A stretch of DNA of 7,775 nt from a bacterium (GCA_030671645.1 DAOVHV010000040.1:1-7775), one strand, 5' to 3'; counted from the stretch's first letter, positions 1 through 7,014 are shown. Notes: a model not told the origin generated them from the sequence alone. Numbers and translations: made by a program.

Positions 1-1
1 G

Positions 2-649
2 GCTGCCGTACTGCTCGACGCCCCACCGGAGAACTTCTCCGTTCTTGTCTCTCACAAGAAGATCCCCGAGGCGATGGCCGTTCTGCTCGATCTGCCTGGC
101 ACCAACATCAGCGGATACTTGGCGCCGGGCCACGTGTCGACAATTATTGGATTGGCTCCGTACGAACGCCATCTCGCCAAGTTCAATATTCCCATCGTCG
201 TCGGTGGATTCGAGCCGCTGGACATCCTGTATGCAGTCGCCCTGATTCTAAGGCAGATTCGCGACGGAAAAGGAGTTGTTGAGAATGGATTCCCGCGAGC
301 CGTCTCCGATGAAGGAAACACGGCCGCTCAAGTTCTCATCGAAGCGGTGTTTGAATCGACTGAAGTCCAATGGCGCGGCATCGGCGCAATCCCCGATTCG
401 GGTTACCGACTGCGCCAGGAATTCGCGCAATTCGATGCGAGGGAGAGGTTCCACATCGAGGGAGAGACGGCGGAGGAAGAGATCCCCGGTTGTCGATGCG
501 CCGATGTATTGACGGCGCGAGCTACACCAGGAGATTGCCCGCTGTTTGGCACGCGCTGCACGCCGCTGTCTCCGGTGGGGCCCTGTATGGTGGGAACGGA
601 AGGTGCATGCAGCATCTGGTTTCGCTACGGAGGCCGCGAACTGCCATGA
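2..649 (+). CDS. hypD: HypD, [NiFe]-hydrogenase maturation protein (3' part, 5' end outside window)
   Basis: The last 215 residues of HypD are visible; the reading frame is open to the left edge, so the start is outside. HypD is the iron-sulfur scaffold which, with HypC, assembles the Fe(CN)2CO unit of [NiFe] hydrogenases in the cytoplasm. Counting from the first visible residue, family motifs appear in order: PGHVSTIIG at 42-50, GFEPLDIL at 69-76, an ENGFPRAVSDEGN-type segment, WRGIG and IPDSGYRLR. Last comes the cysteine-rich C-terminus with C164, C166, C179, C186, C195 and C203, including the CPLFGTRCTP and GPCMVGTEGAC blocks that carry the [4Fe-4S] ligands in known HypD proteins. No key residue is missing in the visible part. 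The stop overlaps the hypE start by ATGA, implying coupled translation. Identity is essentially certain; the hydrogenase it serves is not in the window. Confidence 0.96.
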   Translation, partial: AAVLLDAPPENFSVLVSHKKIPEAMAVLLDLPGTNISGYLAPGHVSTIIGLAPYERHLAKFNIPIVVGGFEPLDILYAVALILRQIRDGKGVVENGFPRAVSDEGNTAAQVLIEAVFESTEVQWRGIGAIPDSGYRLRQEFAQFDARERFHIEGETAEEEIPGCRCADVLTARATPGDCPLFGTRCTPLSPVGPCMVGTEGACSIWFRYGGRELP

Positions 650-1671
650 CTTCGAGCGATGATCGCATTTCCCCGCTTCACGGCGCCGGCGGCGAATTGA
701 TGGCCAAGCTGTTGGCCGAACACGTGTTGCCACACTTCGATAAGTCGTCAGCCGGCCGAATTGGCCTATCGGCCCTGGACGACGGCGCCACCATTCAATT
801 GCCGTCTTCCGGCGAGTTGGTGATGACAACGGACAGCCACGTGGTTAAGCCGATCTTCTTTCCCGGCGGCGATATCGGAAAGCTGGCCGCCGCCGGGACC
901 CTCAACGACTTGGCCGTGATGGGAGCAAAGCCGTTGGCGTTGAGTCTGGCCTTCATCATTGAAGAGGACTTCCTCATCGCCGACATCGACCGTATCGTTC
1001 GTTCGTTTGCCGATACCCTTGCCGGCTCTGAGGTAGCGCTGGTATGCGGAGACACCAAGGTGATGGGACACGGAGAACTGGATGGAATCGCCGTCAATAC
1101 GACCGGTATCGGGATCGCCGATCCCGCCATCAGTGATGCGGATGCTCTTCCGGGAGACATAATCATCGTTACAGGAACGATGGGCGATCATGGCATGGCA
1201 TTGTTAGCCGCGCGCGAGGAATTCCGGCTGGAAACTGAACTAATGTCGGACGTGGCTTCGATTTGGCCGATGATTCAGTCCGTTCTTCCACTCGGCGGCA
1301 TCCGTGCCATGAAGGACCCCACTCGAGGGGGGCTGGCGACAGCACTCAATGAAATGGCGCGTAAATCCGGCACAACGCTGGAAGTTATCCAAGCGGACAT
1401 CCCGATACGCGGAGCCGTGCAAGGGTTGTCCGATCTGCTCGGTATCTCGCCGCTGGAAGTGGCCAACGAAGGCAAGGCGGTGCTCATTGTCGATCCTGAG
1501 ACGGCCGACGACATCTTGACAACCTTGCGTCAACATCCGCTTGGGGAACACACCGCCATCATCGGCCGCGTAGGCACCGAGTATCCGGGCCGGGTCGTCG
1601 TTACCACCGTCGTGGGCGGACGTCGTTTCATGGACATGCCGCTTGGAGATCCCGTCCCACGGATCTGTTGA
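646..1671 (+). CDS. hypE: HypE, carbamoyl dehydratase of [NiFe]-hydrogenase maturation
   Basis: Encodes 341 residues, a normal full length. HypE receives a carbamoyl group from HypF on its C-terminal cysteine and dehydrates it with ATP to a thiocyanate, the source of the cyanide ligands passed to HypCD. Visible PurM/AIR-synthase-like signatures are HGAGGELM near residue 12, DDGA at 45-48, TTDSHVVKP from 61, FFPGGDIGKLAAAGTLNDLA from 71, GDTKV, GTMGDHG, DPTRGGLAT and NEGK. The protein ends in PRIC, with the carrier cysteine as residue 341. The ATG at 646 is chosen because it overlaps the hypD stop by four bases and places HGAGG at the usual N-terminal position. A GGAGG at 629-633 lies 12 bases upstream, a little far, so coupling to hypD may matter more. 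The frame is open further upstream, but that is hypD sequence read out of frame. A hairpin with a T-rich tail follows. Confidence 0.97.
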   Translation: MTSSDDRISPLHGAGGELMAKLLAEHVLPHFDKSSAGRIGLSALDDGATIQLPSSGELVMTTDSHVVKPIFFPGGDIGKLAAAGTLNDLAVMGAKPLALSLAFIIEEDFLIADIDRIVRSFADTLAGSEVALVCGDTKVMGHGELDGIAVNTTGIGIADPAISDADALPGDIIIVTGTMGDHGMALLAAREEFRLETELMSDVASIWPMIQSVLPLGGIRAMKDPTRGGLATALNEMARKSGTTLEVIQADIPIRGAVQGLSDLLGISPLEVANEGKAVLIVDPETADDILTTLRQHPLGEHTAIIGRVGTEYPGRVVVTTVVGGRRFMDMPLGDPVPRIC

Positions 1672-1702
1672 AAATGGCGACGCCAATCTTGCGGGTTGGT
1701 TG

Positions 1703-1731
1703 GAGAATCAGTTTCGCTGATTCTCTTAATT
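1703..1731 (+). terminator. Probable intrinsic terminator of the hyp operon
   Basis: A perfect 9-base stem GAGAATCAG (1703-1711) and CTGATTCTC (1717-1725) encloses a five-base TTTCG loop and is followed by TTAATTT. It starts 31 bases after the hypE stop, where transcription from hypD-hypE should end before meeting the convergent glycosylase gene. The T tract is interrupted by AA, so its strength is uncertain. Confidence 0.65.
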
Positions 1732-1775
1732 TGATGGTAATGCCTAGCTCAGTGCTTCCTTGACCCCACCAAATA

Positions 1776-1809
1776 CAGAGAAAGGACTCTGCCAGGAGCC
1801 TTTCCTCTG
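1776..1809 (-). terminator. Bulged hairpin downstream of the glycosylase gene, candidate terminator
   Basis: Plus-strand arms CAGAG-AAAGG-a-CTC (1776-1789) and GAG-CCTTT-c-CTCTG (1796-1809) can form 13 base pairs with one bulged base in each arm and a six-base loop. Read on the minus strand, the direction of the glycosylase gene, the hairpin is followed by TATTTGG, a poor T tract. On the plus strand no T tract follows. It most likely marks the 3' end of the glycosylase mRNA, perhaps working with the hairpin at 1811-1841. Confidence 0.4.
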
Positions 1810-1810
1810 A

Positions 1811-1841
1811 CGATGAAGTCAGCCAGTGGTTGACTTCATCG
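1811..1841 (-). repeat. Inverted repeat spanning the glycosylase stop codon
   Basis: Perfect 11-base arms CGATGAAGTCA (1811-1821) and TGACTTCATCG (1831-1841) flank a nine-base loop. Read on the minus strand, the first arm contains the last arginine codon and the TGA stop of the glycosylase gene. Neither side has a T run, so a simple intrinsic terminator is not supported. A 3'-end stabilising structure, or one that terminates with help, would fit. Confidence 0.5.
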
Positions 1842-2684
1842 CGTTAGCCAGGATCGCCGGTCTTGAATGCTCTTTCCTTGGGATTGACAACTGGGGCAGT
1901 AATAGGTCTTAGTTTGAGCGTAGCGTATTTCCGCAATGTTGGTTCCACATTCAGGACAAGGCTGATCCGTTCTTTTGTAGATGCGAGCGAACTTGCGATC
2001 ATGCGGCGTCAAGGTAGCTCCACCGGCTTCGCCGCGAATCTCGTCGGTCGCCCAGCGAAGTACGGATTGAATCGACTTATGCAATCGATGAATTTCATCC
2101 TTTCCGAGCGTTGTTCCGTATCGAATGGGCGAAAGGTTGGCATCAAACAGAATTTCATCAGCATAGGCCGTGCCAATGCCGCCGATAATCGTCTGATCGG
2201 TCAACAGTTTCTTCAACTGCCGTTTCCGTCCCAGAACGCGTTGTGACAGATAGTCGATGGTGAAATCGCTCGATAACGGCTCAATACCGGCGTTGGCAAT
2301 GGCCTCGACATGGATCGGATCACGAACGATATGAACACCAACCCGATGAATAGTGCTGTTCTCGATGATACGCAAGTCCTCGCCATCTTCGAATGCGATC
2401 AGACAGCCGGTGGCTTTGGTCGCTTTGGTACCCGATCGACACAGGATCAGGCGTCCGGCCAGCATGAGATGAACGACCACATGAAGATCCGCGTCCACCG
2501 TGAAAATCAGGTGCTTGGCGCGTCGAGATATCGCACCGAAGCTCTTGCCGACAAGCGTATCCAATCCCGGATCAACCGTCTTGAGAATGCCCGGATGGAA
2601 CGAATTCGCCGCCACGATCGTTCGACCAACGATCCTCTCGGTAAGAACCTCTTGCATCACATCCAACTCGGGCAATTCGGGCAT
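1836..2684 (-). CDS. Fpg/Nei-family DNA glycosylase of a divergent subfamily
   Basis: Encodes 282 residues. Fpg/Nei enzymes excise oxidised bases and nick the abasic site by beta/delta elimination in base-excision repair. The N-terminus MPELPE supplies the Pro2 nucleophile and Glu3; Lys57 in SRRAKHLIF matches the conserved lysine. A helix-two-turn-helix region follows (LTDQTIIGGIGTAYADE, 161-177). The C-terminal zinc finger has C243, C246, C263 and C266. Oddities: the DxRRFG element carrying the void-filling Arg and Phe of E. coli Fpg is replaced by ENSTIHRVG (108-116). The H2TH Asn is Thr172, the zinc-finger Arg is Thr258 followed by Lys, and HLGMSG is HLMLAG (72-77). From memory, this pattern resembles a separate Fpg-like subfamily with an HLMIAGRL motif, so 8-oxoguanine activity is not assured and neither mutM nor nei is assigned. 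Start: the ATG at 2684 gives Pro2 and has GGAGG seven bases upstream; an in-frame ATG at 2735 would bury Pro2. Confidence 0.9.
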   Translation of the reverse strand: MPELPELDVMQEVLTERIVGRTIVAANSFHPGILKTVDPGLDTLVGKSFGAISRRAKHLIFTVDADLHVVVHLMLAGRLILCRSGTKATKATGCLIAFEDGEDLRIIENSTIHRVGVHIVRDPIHVEAIANAGIEPLSSDFTIDYLSQRVLGRKRQLKKLLTDQTIIGGIGTAYADEILFDANLSPIRYGTTLGKDEIHRLHKSIQSVLRWATDEIRGEAGGATLTPHDRKFARIYKRTDQPCPECGTNIAEIRYAQTKTYYCPSCQSQGKSIQDRRSWLTR

Positions 2685-2691
2685 CTCGGAA

Positions 2692-2696
2692 CCTCC
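2692..2696 (-). promoter_or_regulatory. Ribosome-binding site fixing the glycosylase start
   Basis: GGAGG on the minus strand lies seven bases before the ATG at 2684. This supports that start over the in-frame ATG at 2735 and agrees with the need for proline directly after the initiator methionine. Confidence 0.8.
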
Positions 2697-2702
2697 GGCC
2701 CG

Positions 2703-2708
2703 ATTATA
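2703..2708 (-). promoter_or_regulatory. Candidate -10 element for the glycosylase gene
   Basis: A perfect TATAAT on the minus strand sits 18 bases before the glycosylase ATG. Initiation about seven bases downstream would leave a very short leader beginning near the GGAGG. No good -35 box stands at 16-18 bases spacing (for example GGTTAT at 17), so this is a suggestion only. Confidence 0.35.
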
Positions 2709-2737
2709 CAAGTGATGACAAAAGGATAACCCCATCT

Positions 2738-2766
2738 TCGACAGGGTGTCCGGCGTCCCATATGGA
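2738..2766 (+). promoter_or_regulatory. Weak sigma70-like promoter candidate for the lipoprotein gene
   Basis: TCGACA (2738-2743, five of six matches to TTGACA) and TATGGA (2761-2766, three of six to TATAAT) are 17 bases apart. They lie about 60 bases before the lipoprotein ATG, in the divergent gap shared with the glycosylase gene. The -10 match is poor. Confidence 0.2.
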
Positions 2767-2814
2767 TGTCGCCTAGGTCTCAGCGCATTCGACAGTTCCC
2801 TGCCAAGCTGTCTT

Positions 2815-2818
2815 GAGG
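2815..2818 (+). promoter_or_regulatory. Ribosome-binding site of the lipoprotein gene
   Basis: GAGG lies six bases before the ATG at 2825. An in-frame TTG at 2813 overlaps this site and is therefore an unlikely start. Confidence 0.6.
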
Positions 2819-2824
2819 TGCATT

Positions 2825-3283
2825 ATGAGCAGATGGTACAAGGCGCTCGTCGTCCGGGTTTTGGTTTTCTTTTGCCTGTTTCTCTGGGGTTGTTTCTTCT
2901 CTGCCCCAATCAATATCACGGGCACCTGGATTGGAACCATGGAATGGACATCGGGTCCCGCTGCCAGTCTCGTCTATCCCATTGTCCTGAACCTCGTGCA
3001 TGAGAACCGCGAACTCACGGGAACGGTGAGATTGCCCAGCCATGGTTCATTGACCTTCGAAATACCGATCGTTCAGGGAACTGCCCGCAGCGTGAACCTG
3101 TCGCTGGTGGCGCGAGGCGTCAACCCTTGGATCGCACCTGAGCCGACCATTGAATTCGAAATCGAGGGACGATTCGATCAAACAGCCATGTCCGGCGAGG
3201 GGACGCAATCGATCGACGGGACGACCTACGAGTTCGAATGGGAAGCCGTTCTCGTGACTGAACCAGTACCCGCCAGTCTCTAG
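2825..3283 (+). CDS. Small predicted lipoprotein of unknown function
   Basis: Encodes 152 residues that I do not recognise. Residues 1-22 look like a lipoprotein signal peptide: basic MSRWYK start, hydrophobic VLVFFCLFLWG, and a lipobox LWGC with Cys23 as the predicted lipidated residue. Residue +2 is Phe, not Asp, so in a Gram-negative cell Lol sorting would favour the outer membrane. The mature 130 residues have alternating beta-strand character with few charges in the strands. They begin with TGTWIGTMEW (32-41), then a TGTVRLPSHGSLTFEIP stretch and an IEFEIEGRF stretch, which recalls small beta-barrel or lipocalin-like secreted domains. That fold is only an impression. No catalytic motif is seen. 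The ATG at 2825 is preferred for its GAGG. The gene is monocistronic, divergent from the glycosylase and convergent with hyuB (23-base gap), so neighbours give no functional hint. Confidence 0.7.
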   Translation: MSRWYKALVVRVLVFFCLFLWGCFFSAPINITGTWIGTMEWTSGPAASLVYPIVLNLVHENRELTGTVRLPSHGSLTFEIPIVQGTARSVNLSLVARGVNPWIAPEPTIEFEIEGRFDQTAMSGEGTQSIDGTTYEFEWEAVLVTEPVPASL

Positions 3284-3306
3284 ACTCGCCTTGCTCTGAG
3301 AGACGA

Positions 3307-4941
3307 TCAAAGCCTGTCTTCGCGGAGGTCGCGATCGATCGCGGCCTTCTCGCGTCTGGAACGAGGCCCAAATCCACCGCCACCCGGCGTTTGAATGCTG
3401 ATGGTATCCCCGTATTGAAGCGTCACAGTTCCCTTCGAAGATAGTGCGGTTTCTTCACCGTTTCGGGTGACGACGTTCTTCCCTAAAGCTCCAGGGTCAC
3501 CGCCTTCAATGCCATACGGATGCGTTGACCGACGATCGGTCAAGAACGACACCCGGGCCGATTCAGCCAAGCAAGTCATGTCGCGGCGAATGCCAAGTCC
3601 GCCGCGGTACTGTCCCTCACCTCCGGTTCCCGGACGCAGTTCATACCGCTCCACGCGCAGGGGGTAACTGGTCTCCAGCGCTTCAACGGGCGTGTTGAGC
3701 GTGTTGGTCATGTGAGAATGAATCCCGTCGATGCCATCTTTGGTCGGGCGAGCCCCGAATCCGCCGCCCATCGTCTCATAGAGCGTAAACAATTTCCCGT
3801 TTCGCGGATCGATGCCACCAATGGCCAGGTTATTCATCGACCCCTGGCAAGCGGCCATCGAGCGTTCCGGCGCAAGTTTCCCCAGCGCACCCAAGACAAC
3901 GTCGACGATCCGCTGCGAGGTTTCCAGATTCCCGCCGACAACCGGGGCCGGTAAACAGGCGTTAACAATGCTCCCTTCGGGAGCGGTGATTTCGATGGGG
4001 CGATAGCATCCGGAATTGGGTGGTATTTCAGGATCCGTGAAGGCACGGATAGCGAAGTAGGTGGCCGATGCGGTGACAGCAAACACTGCATTCACCGGCC
4101 CACGAACCTGCTTCGAAGTACCACTGAAATCGACCTCGATCCGATCGCCCCGAATCCTGACACAAACCCGGATTGGAATCGTACCTTCTGAAACGCCATC
4201 GTCGTCGAGCACATCCTCGAACGAGGCTTCTCCTTGGGGCAGTTGACCGATTTGATGTCGCATGCGGCGCTCCGAATAGTCCAACACGGCGGACATGGCA
4301 TTCGTCAACATAGATTCCCCCACCCGAAGGCATAGGGCACTCATTCGATCGATGCCGGTAGTACAGGCCGCCTGTTGAGCACGCAGATCGCCCCAACGTT
4401 CGTCCGGCGTACGAACGTTGGCTAGGATCAGCTGCAGTAGATCGTCCTTCAAAATACCTTGCTCCCACAGCCGAATTGGAGGAATGCGCAGCCCTTCCTG
4501 ATAGATCTCCACCGTATCGCCGGCCAAGCTGCCGGGCTCTTTGCCTCCCACATCGGCGTGGTGCGCTCGATCGGCCACAAACGCGATCAGTCGGTCTTCG
4601 ATGAACACAGGAGCGACAAAGGTTATGTCCGGAAGGTGAGCACCGCCAGCATAGGGATCGTTAAGCACGACGATGTCACCGGGAGAAAAAGAAGACACAC
4701 TGCCAATGGCCGCCTCCACCGAGTAGGGCATCGCTCCAAGGTGAACGGGAATCGACTCCGCTTGTGCAACCATTCGGCCGAACGCATCGAAGACTGCGCT
4801 GGAGCAATCGCGCCGCTCCTTGATGTTCGGGCTGTATGACGTTCGAACCAGATTCGCGTTCATCTCGTCCGAAATCGCCGCAATGGCGTTCCGCAGCACT
4901 TCCAGTGTGATAGCGTCAATCCGGTTCGGCTTCTGGCTCAT
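3307..4941 (-). CDS. hyuB: HyuB, hydantoinase B/oxoprolinase-family subunit
   Basis: Encodes 544 residues, a full-length HyuB. The family works with HyuA in ATP-dependent opening of cyclic amides (N-methylhydantoin, 5-oxoproline) or, in relatives, carboxylation of ketones; the cytoplasmic complex couples ATP use by HyuA to chemistry on HyuB. Family features are TLEVLRNAI near residue 12, SPNIKERRDCSSAVFD (37-52), IPVHLGAMP (64-72), NDPYAGGAHLPD (94-105) and a DRAHHADVGG segment (124-133). His102, Asp105, His127, His128 and Asp130 are candidate metal or catalytic residues. GGFGARPTKDG and the terminal TPGGGGFGP complete the pattern. The ATG at 4941 overlaps the hyuA stop by ATGA and has GGAG five bases upstream, giving coupled translation and likely equal subunit amounts. 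Nothing is truncated. The substrate cannot be told from sequence; N-methylhydantoinase, oxoprolinase and acetone-carboxylase-like roles all remain possible. Confidence 0.93.
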   Translation of the reverse strand: MSQKPNRIDAITLEVLRNAIAAISDEMNANLVRTSYSPNIKERRDCSSAVFDAFGRMVAQAESIPVHLGAMPYSVEAAIGSVSSFSPGDIVVLNDPYAGGAHLPDITFVAPVFIEDRLIAFVADRAHHADVGGKEPGSLAGDTVEIYQEGLRIPPIRLWEQGILKDDLLQLILANVRTPDERWGDLRAQQAACTTGIDRMSALCLRVGESMLTNAMSAVLDYSERRMRHQIGQLPQGEASFEDVLDDDGVSEGTIPIRVCVRIRGDRIEVDFSGTSKQVRGPVNAVFAVTASATYFAIRAFTDPEIPPNSGCYRPIEITAPEGSIVNACLPAPVVGGNLETSQRIVDVVLGALGKLAPERSMAACQGSMNNLAIGGIDPRNGKLFTLYETMGGGFGARPTKDGIDGIHSHMTNTLNTPVEALETSYPLRVERYELRPGTGGEGQYRGGLGIRRDMTCLAESARVSFLTDRRSTHPYGIEGGDPGALGKNVVTRNGEETALSSKGTVTLQYGDTISIQTPGGGGFGPRSRREKAAIDRDLREDRL

Positions 4942-6974
4942 GTTGTCTCCAGTTGAATCGTTCCCATGGCGTCACAGGTTCCCTCAATCCCCGGCGGAAC
5001 GAGCAGTGTTGCGTCCGCCCCCCACAGAACGGCCGGTCCGCTGATGCGCTCGTTCTCAAGCAAACTGCGTCGGTCGATGGCTTGTGCCGCTATCGGACCA
5101 CCTGAGTCGAACCAAACCAGGATCTCCCGTCGCTCGTCGGCGGCTCCGGCAACTTTCATTCGAGGGTGAGAGAACGCAGGAGGCGCCGTCATTCGGAGAC
5201 GGAGTGCCACCAATTCAACATCCTCGTTCCGGGACGCGTGTCCGAAGCGGGCCTCATGCTCGCGATGGAACGACTCCACCCAGATGTCAAGATCCTGCGA
5301 TGAGATCTCGAATCCGGAGCTTGGAGTCAATCGAACATTCAACTCGTGGGACTGGCCCTGATAACGCAGGTCGGCAGAGATCTCACGTTGGATGGATTCT
5401 TCCTCGATGCCTTCGGCTCTCAACTCTTGCAGGCCCCGGTTCTCCAACCCGGACAGCTGCTTCATGATCAACTCCGAGTTAAGGTCAGACATCGGACGGA
5501 GGATGCTCCGCCCGTAATCGCGTCCCACTTCGCAAGTCAACAGTCCCATCGCCGACAGCACGCCGGCTACCGCCGGGATGATGACGCGAGGAATCGACAG
5601 CCGCTGGGCGATCGATACGGCATGAAGTGGCCCCGCCCCGCCAAAAGCAAGCAGCGAGAACTGACGCGGATCGTAGCCTCTCTCCACCGAGATGACGCGA
5701 ACGGCTCGTTCCATGGCTGCATCAGCCACGTCCAGAATGCCCAAGGCAGCCTCTTCGATGGACACAGTCAGCGGCGCTGCAATGGACTGAATGGCGTCTC
5801 TTGCTTTGTCACTGTCCAGACTCGGCAATCCTCCCAGGGAGGTATCCGGCAACAGGTGGCCGAGCACGGTATGCGCATCGCTGACCGTCGGCAGTGTGCC
5901 GCCCCGTCCGTAGCATGCCGGCCCAGGCACTGCTCCCGCACTCTTTGGACCCACTCGAAGTGCGCCGCCGGGATCGATCCAAGCGATGCTTCCACCACCA
6001 GCACCGATCGTATGGATCTCGTTCATGCGAACGGCGACAGGATGTTCGCCAACCGTGCCCGTTGTCGTCTGCCCAATCTCTCCATTCCGGATGAGGGCAA
6101 CGTCGCAGCTGGTCCCTCCCATGTCCATCGTGATCAGGTTGGGCGTCTCTTTCATCTGACCAATCGTCTTGGCGCCCTGCACACCGGCGGCCGGGCCCGA
6201 CAAGAGTATCCGAACCGGCTCTTTTTGAGCCTGGGTCGCACTGATCACGGTGCCGTTGGACTGCATGATCTGCCATTCCGGCACGATCCCGATCCCGGAC
6301 GATTGGTCGGCCAGGTTCTTCATGTAGCACTCGATCACAGGACGAAGCGATGCACAGACAGCAGTTGTCGAGCTTCGCTCGTACTCGCGGAACTCAGGCA
6401 GAACATCGCTGGAGAGCGTGATCGGAACGTCCATTTTCTCGCGCAGTAGATCCAGAACCGATCGTTCGTGTTCCGGGTTCAAATACGAGAACAGGAAGAC
6501 CACTGCCACAGCCTCTACGCCGGCTGCGGCTAGTCGATCAGCGATTTCGCGGATTTCGAAGGCTGGCAGATTGCGCACAACTTGACCGGCTGCGTCCAGC
6601 CGTTCGGAGGTCTCAAACCGTAGATCTCGCGGAATGATGGGATCGGGGCGTTCGACATTCAAATCATACAGATGCGATCGGTCCTGCCGGCCGATTTCCA
6701 GAACGTCCCGGAATCCTCTCGTAGTGATCAAGGCCGTTTTCGCCCAAGCACCTTCCAGCAAGGCATTGGTTGCGACCGTGGAACCATGAGCGATGCGGCT
6801 CACATCCGAAGCCTTGAGGACATCGTGTTCGATCAACCTTTCGAGAGCTTGCAGCACACCACGCTCGGGTGCATCGGGAGTGGAGGGAAACTTGTAGAAC
6901 CGAAGTCCGGATGAATCGGAGATTACAAGATCTATGAAGGTGCCGCCGATGTCGATTCCAATTGCCTTGGCCAC
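4938..6974 (-). CDS. hyuA: HyuA, hydantoinase A/oxoprolinase-family ATPase subunit
   Basis: Encodes 678 residues from the GTG at 6974. HyuA is the ASKHA-fold, ATP-binding partner of HyuB that activates the substrate by phosphorylation. Visible in order: phosphate-1 loop GIDIGGTFIDLV (6-17), AHGSTVATNALLE (62-74, conserved in hydantoinase A N-terminal domains), EFREYERSSTTA (194-205), LSGPAAGV (258-265), phosphate-2 loop DMGGTSCDV (284-292), GAGGGSI (324-330), VPGPACYGRGG and LLAFGGAGPLHA. The hydantoinase A C-terminal domain completes the normal length. Start choice: GTG codons at 7007, 6980 and 6974 are all in frame and none has a Shine-Dalgarno sequence. The one at 6974 gives the family-like MAKAIGIDIGG and lies just after a promoter-like TATACT. 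It is followed by hyuB with a four-base overlap and preceded by an AEC transporter gene that may be damaged. Function class is secure; substrate and exact start are not. Confidence 0.93.
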   Translation of the reverse strand: MAKAIGIDIGGTFIDLVISDSSGLRFYKFPSTPDAPERGVLQALERLIEHDVLKASDVSRIAHGSTVATNALLEGAWAKTALITTRGFRDVLEIGRQDRSHLYDLNVERPDPIIPRDLRFETSERLDAAGQVVRNLPAFEIREIADRLAAAGVEAVAVVFLFSYLNPEHERSVLDLLREKMDVPITLSSDVLPEFREYERSSTTAVCASLRPVIECYMKNLADQSSGIGIVPEWQIMQSNGTVISATQAQKEPVRILLSGPAAGVQGAKTIGQMKETPNLITMDMGGTSCDVALIRNGEIGQTTTGTVGEHPVAVRMNEIHTIGAGGGSIAWIDPGGALRVGPKSAGAVPGPACYGRGGTLPTVSDAHTVLGHLLPDTSLGGLPSLDSDKARDAIQSIAAPLTVSIEEAALGILDVADAAMERAVRVISVERGYDPRQFSLLAFGGAGPLHAVSIAQRLSIPRVIIPAVAGVLSAMGLLTCEVGRDYGRSILRPMSDLNSELIMKQLSGLENRGLQELRAEGIEEESIQREISADLRYQGQSHELNVRLTPSSGFEISSQDLDIWVESFHREHEARFGHASRNEDVELVALRLRMTAPPAFSHPRMKVAGAADERREILVWFDSGGPIAAQAIDRRSLLENERISGPAVLWGADATLLVPPGIEGTCDAMGTIQLETT
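4947..4950 (-). promoter_or_regulatory. Ribosome-binding site of hyuB inside the hyuA end
   Basis: GGAG on the minus strand lies five bases before the hyuB ATG, within the last codons of hyuA. With the ATGA overlap it allows re-initiation by ribosomes ending hyuA as well as independent initiation. Confidence 0.65.
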
Positions 6975-6983
6975 GATCACATC

Positions 6984-7012
6984 AGTATAGGACTGGGACG
7001 GAAACACCGCAA
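6984..7012 (-). promoter_or_regulatory. Candidate promoter for hyuAB giving a nearly leaderless transcript
   Basis: On the minus strand TTGCGG (7012-7007) is followed after 17 bases by TATACT (6989-6984, five of six to consensus). The -10 element ends nine bases before the GTG at 6974, so transcription would begin close to the start codon. This could explain the missing Shine-Dalgarno sequence. The -35 match is only three of six. Confidence 0.3.
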
Positions 7013-7014
7013 AT

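Noticed and set aside
370..645. In-frame extension of hypE upstream to an ATG at 370
   Set aside because: This stretch is hypD coding sequence in another frame. Its translation is arginine-rich and unlike HypE, and the ATG at 646 matches both the family start and the ATGA overlap.
2716..2721. TTGTCA (minus strand) as -35 box for the glycosylase TATAAT
   Set aside because: The spacing to the -10 element is only seven bases, far too short for a sigma70-type promoter.
2685..2735. Longer glycosylase start at 2735
   Set aside because: It would place 17 residues before MPELPE and block the Pro2 catalytic N-terminus; the GGAGG before 2684 supports the shorter form.
2813..2824. TTG start for the lipoprotein gene
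   Set aside because: The TTG overlaps the GAGG ribosome-binding site; the ATG at 2825 has proper spacing and a normal signal peptide.
3276..3304. GTCTC and GAGAC arms between the lipoprotein gene and hyuB as a bidirectional terminator
   Set aside because: Only five base pairs around a 19-base loop, with no T tract on either side.
5809..6330. 173-codon open frame on the minus strand within hyuA
   Set aside because: Same-strand shadow of hyuA in another frame, with low-complexity Arg/Asp/Gly composition and no family features.
5346..6449. Long open frame of 367 codons on the plus strand
   Set aside because: It lies wholly antisense to the strongly conserved hyuA and has the Arg/His/Gln-rich composition typical of antisense frames, with no recognisable domain.
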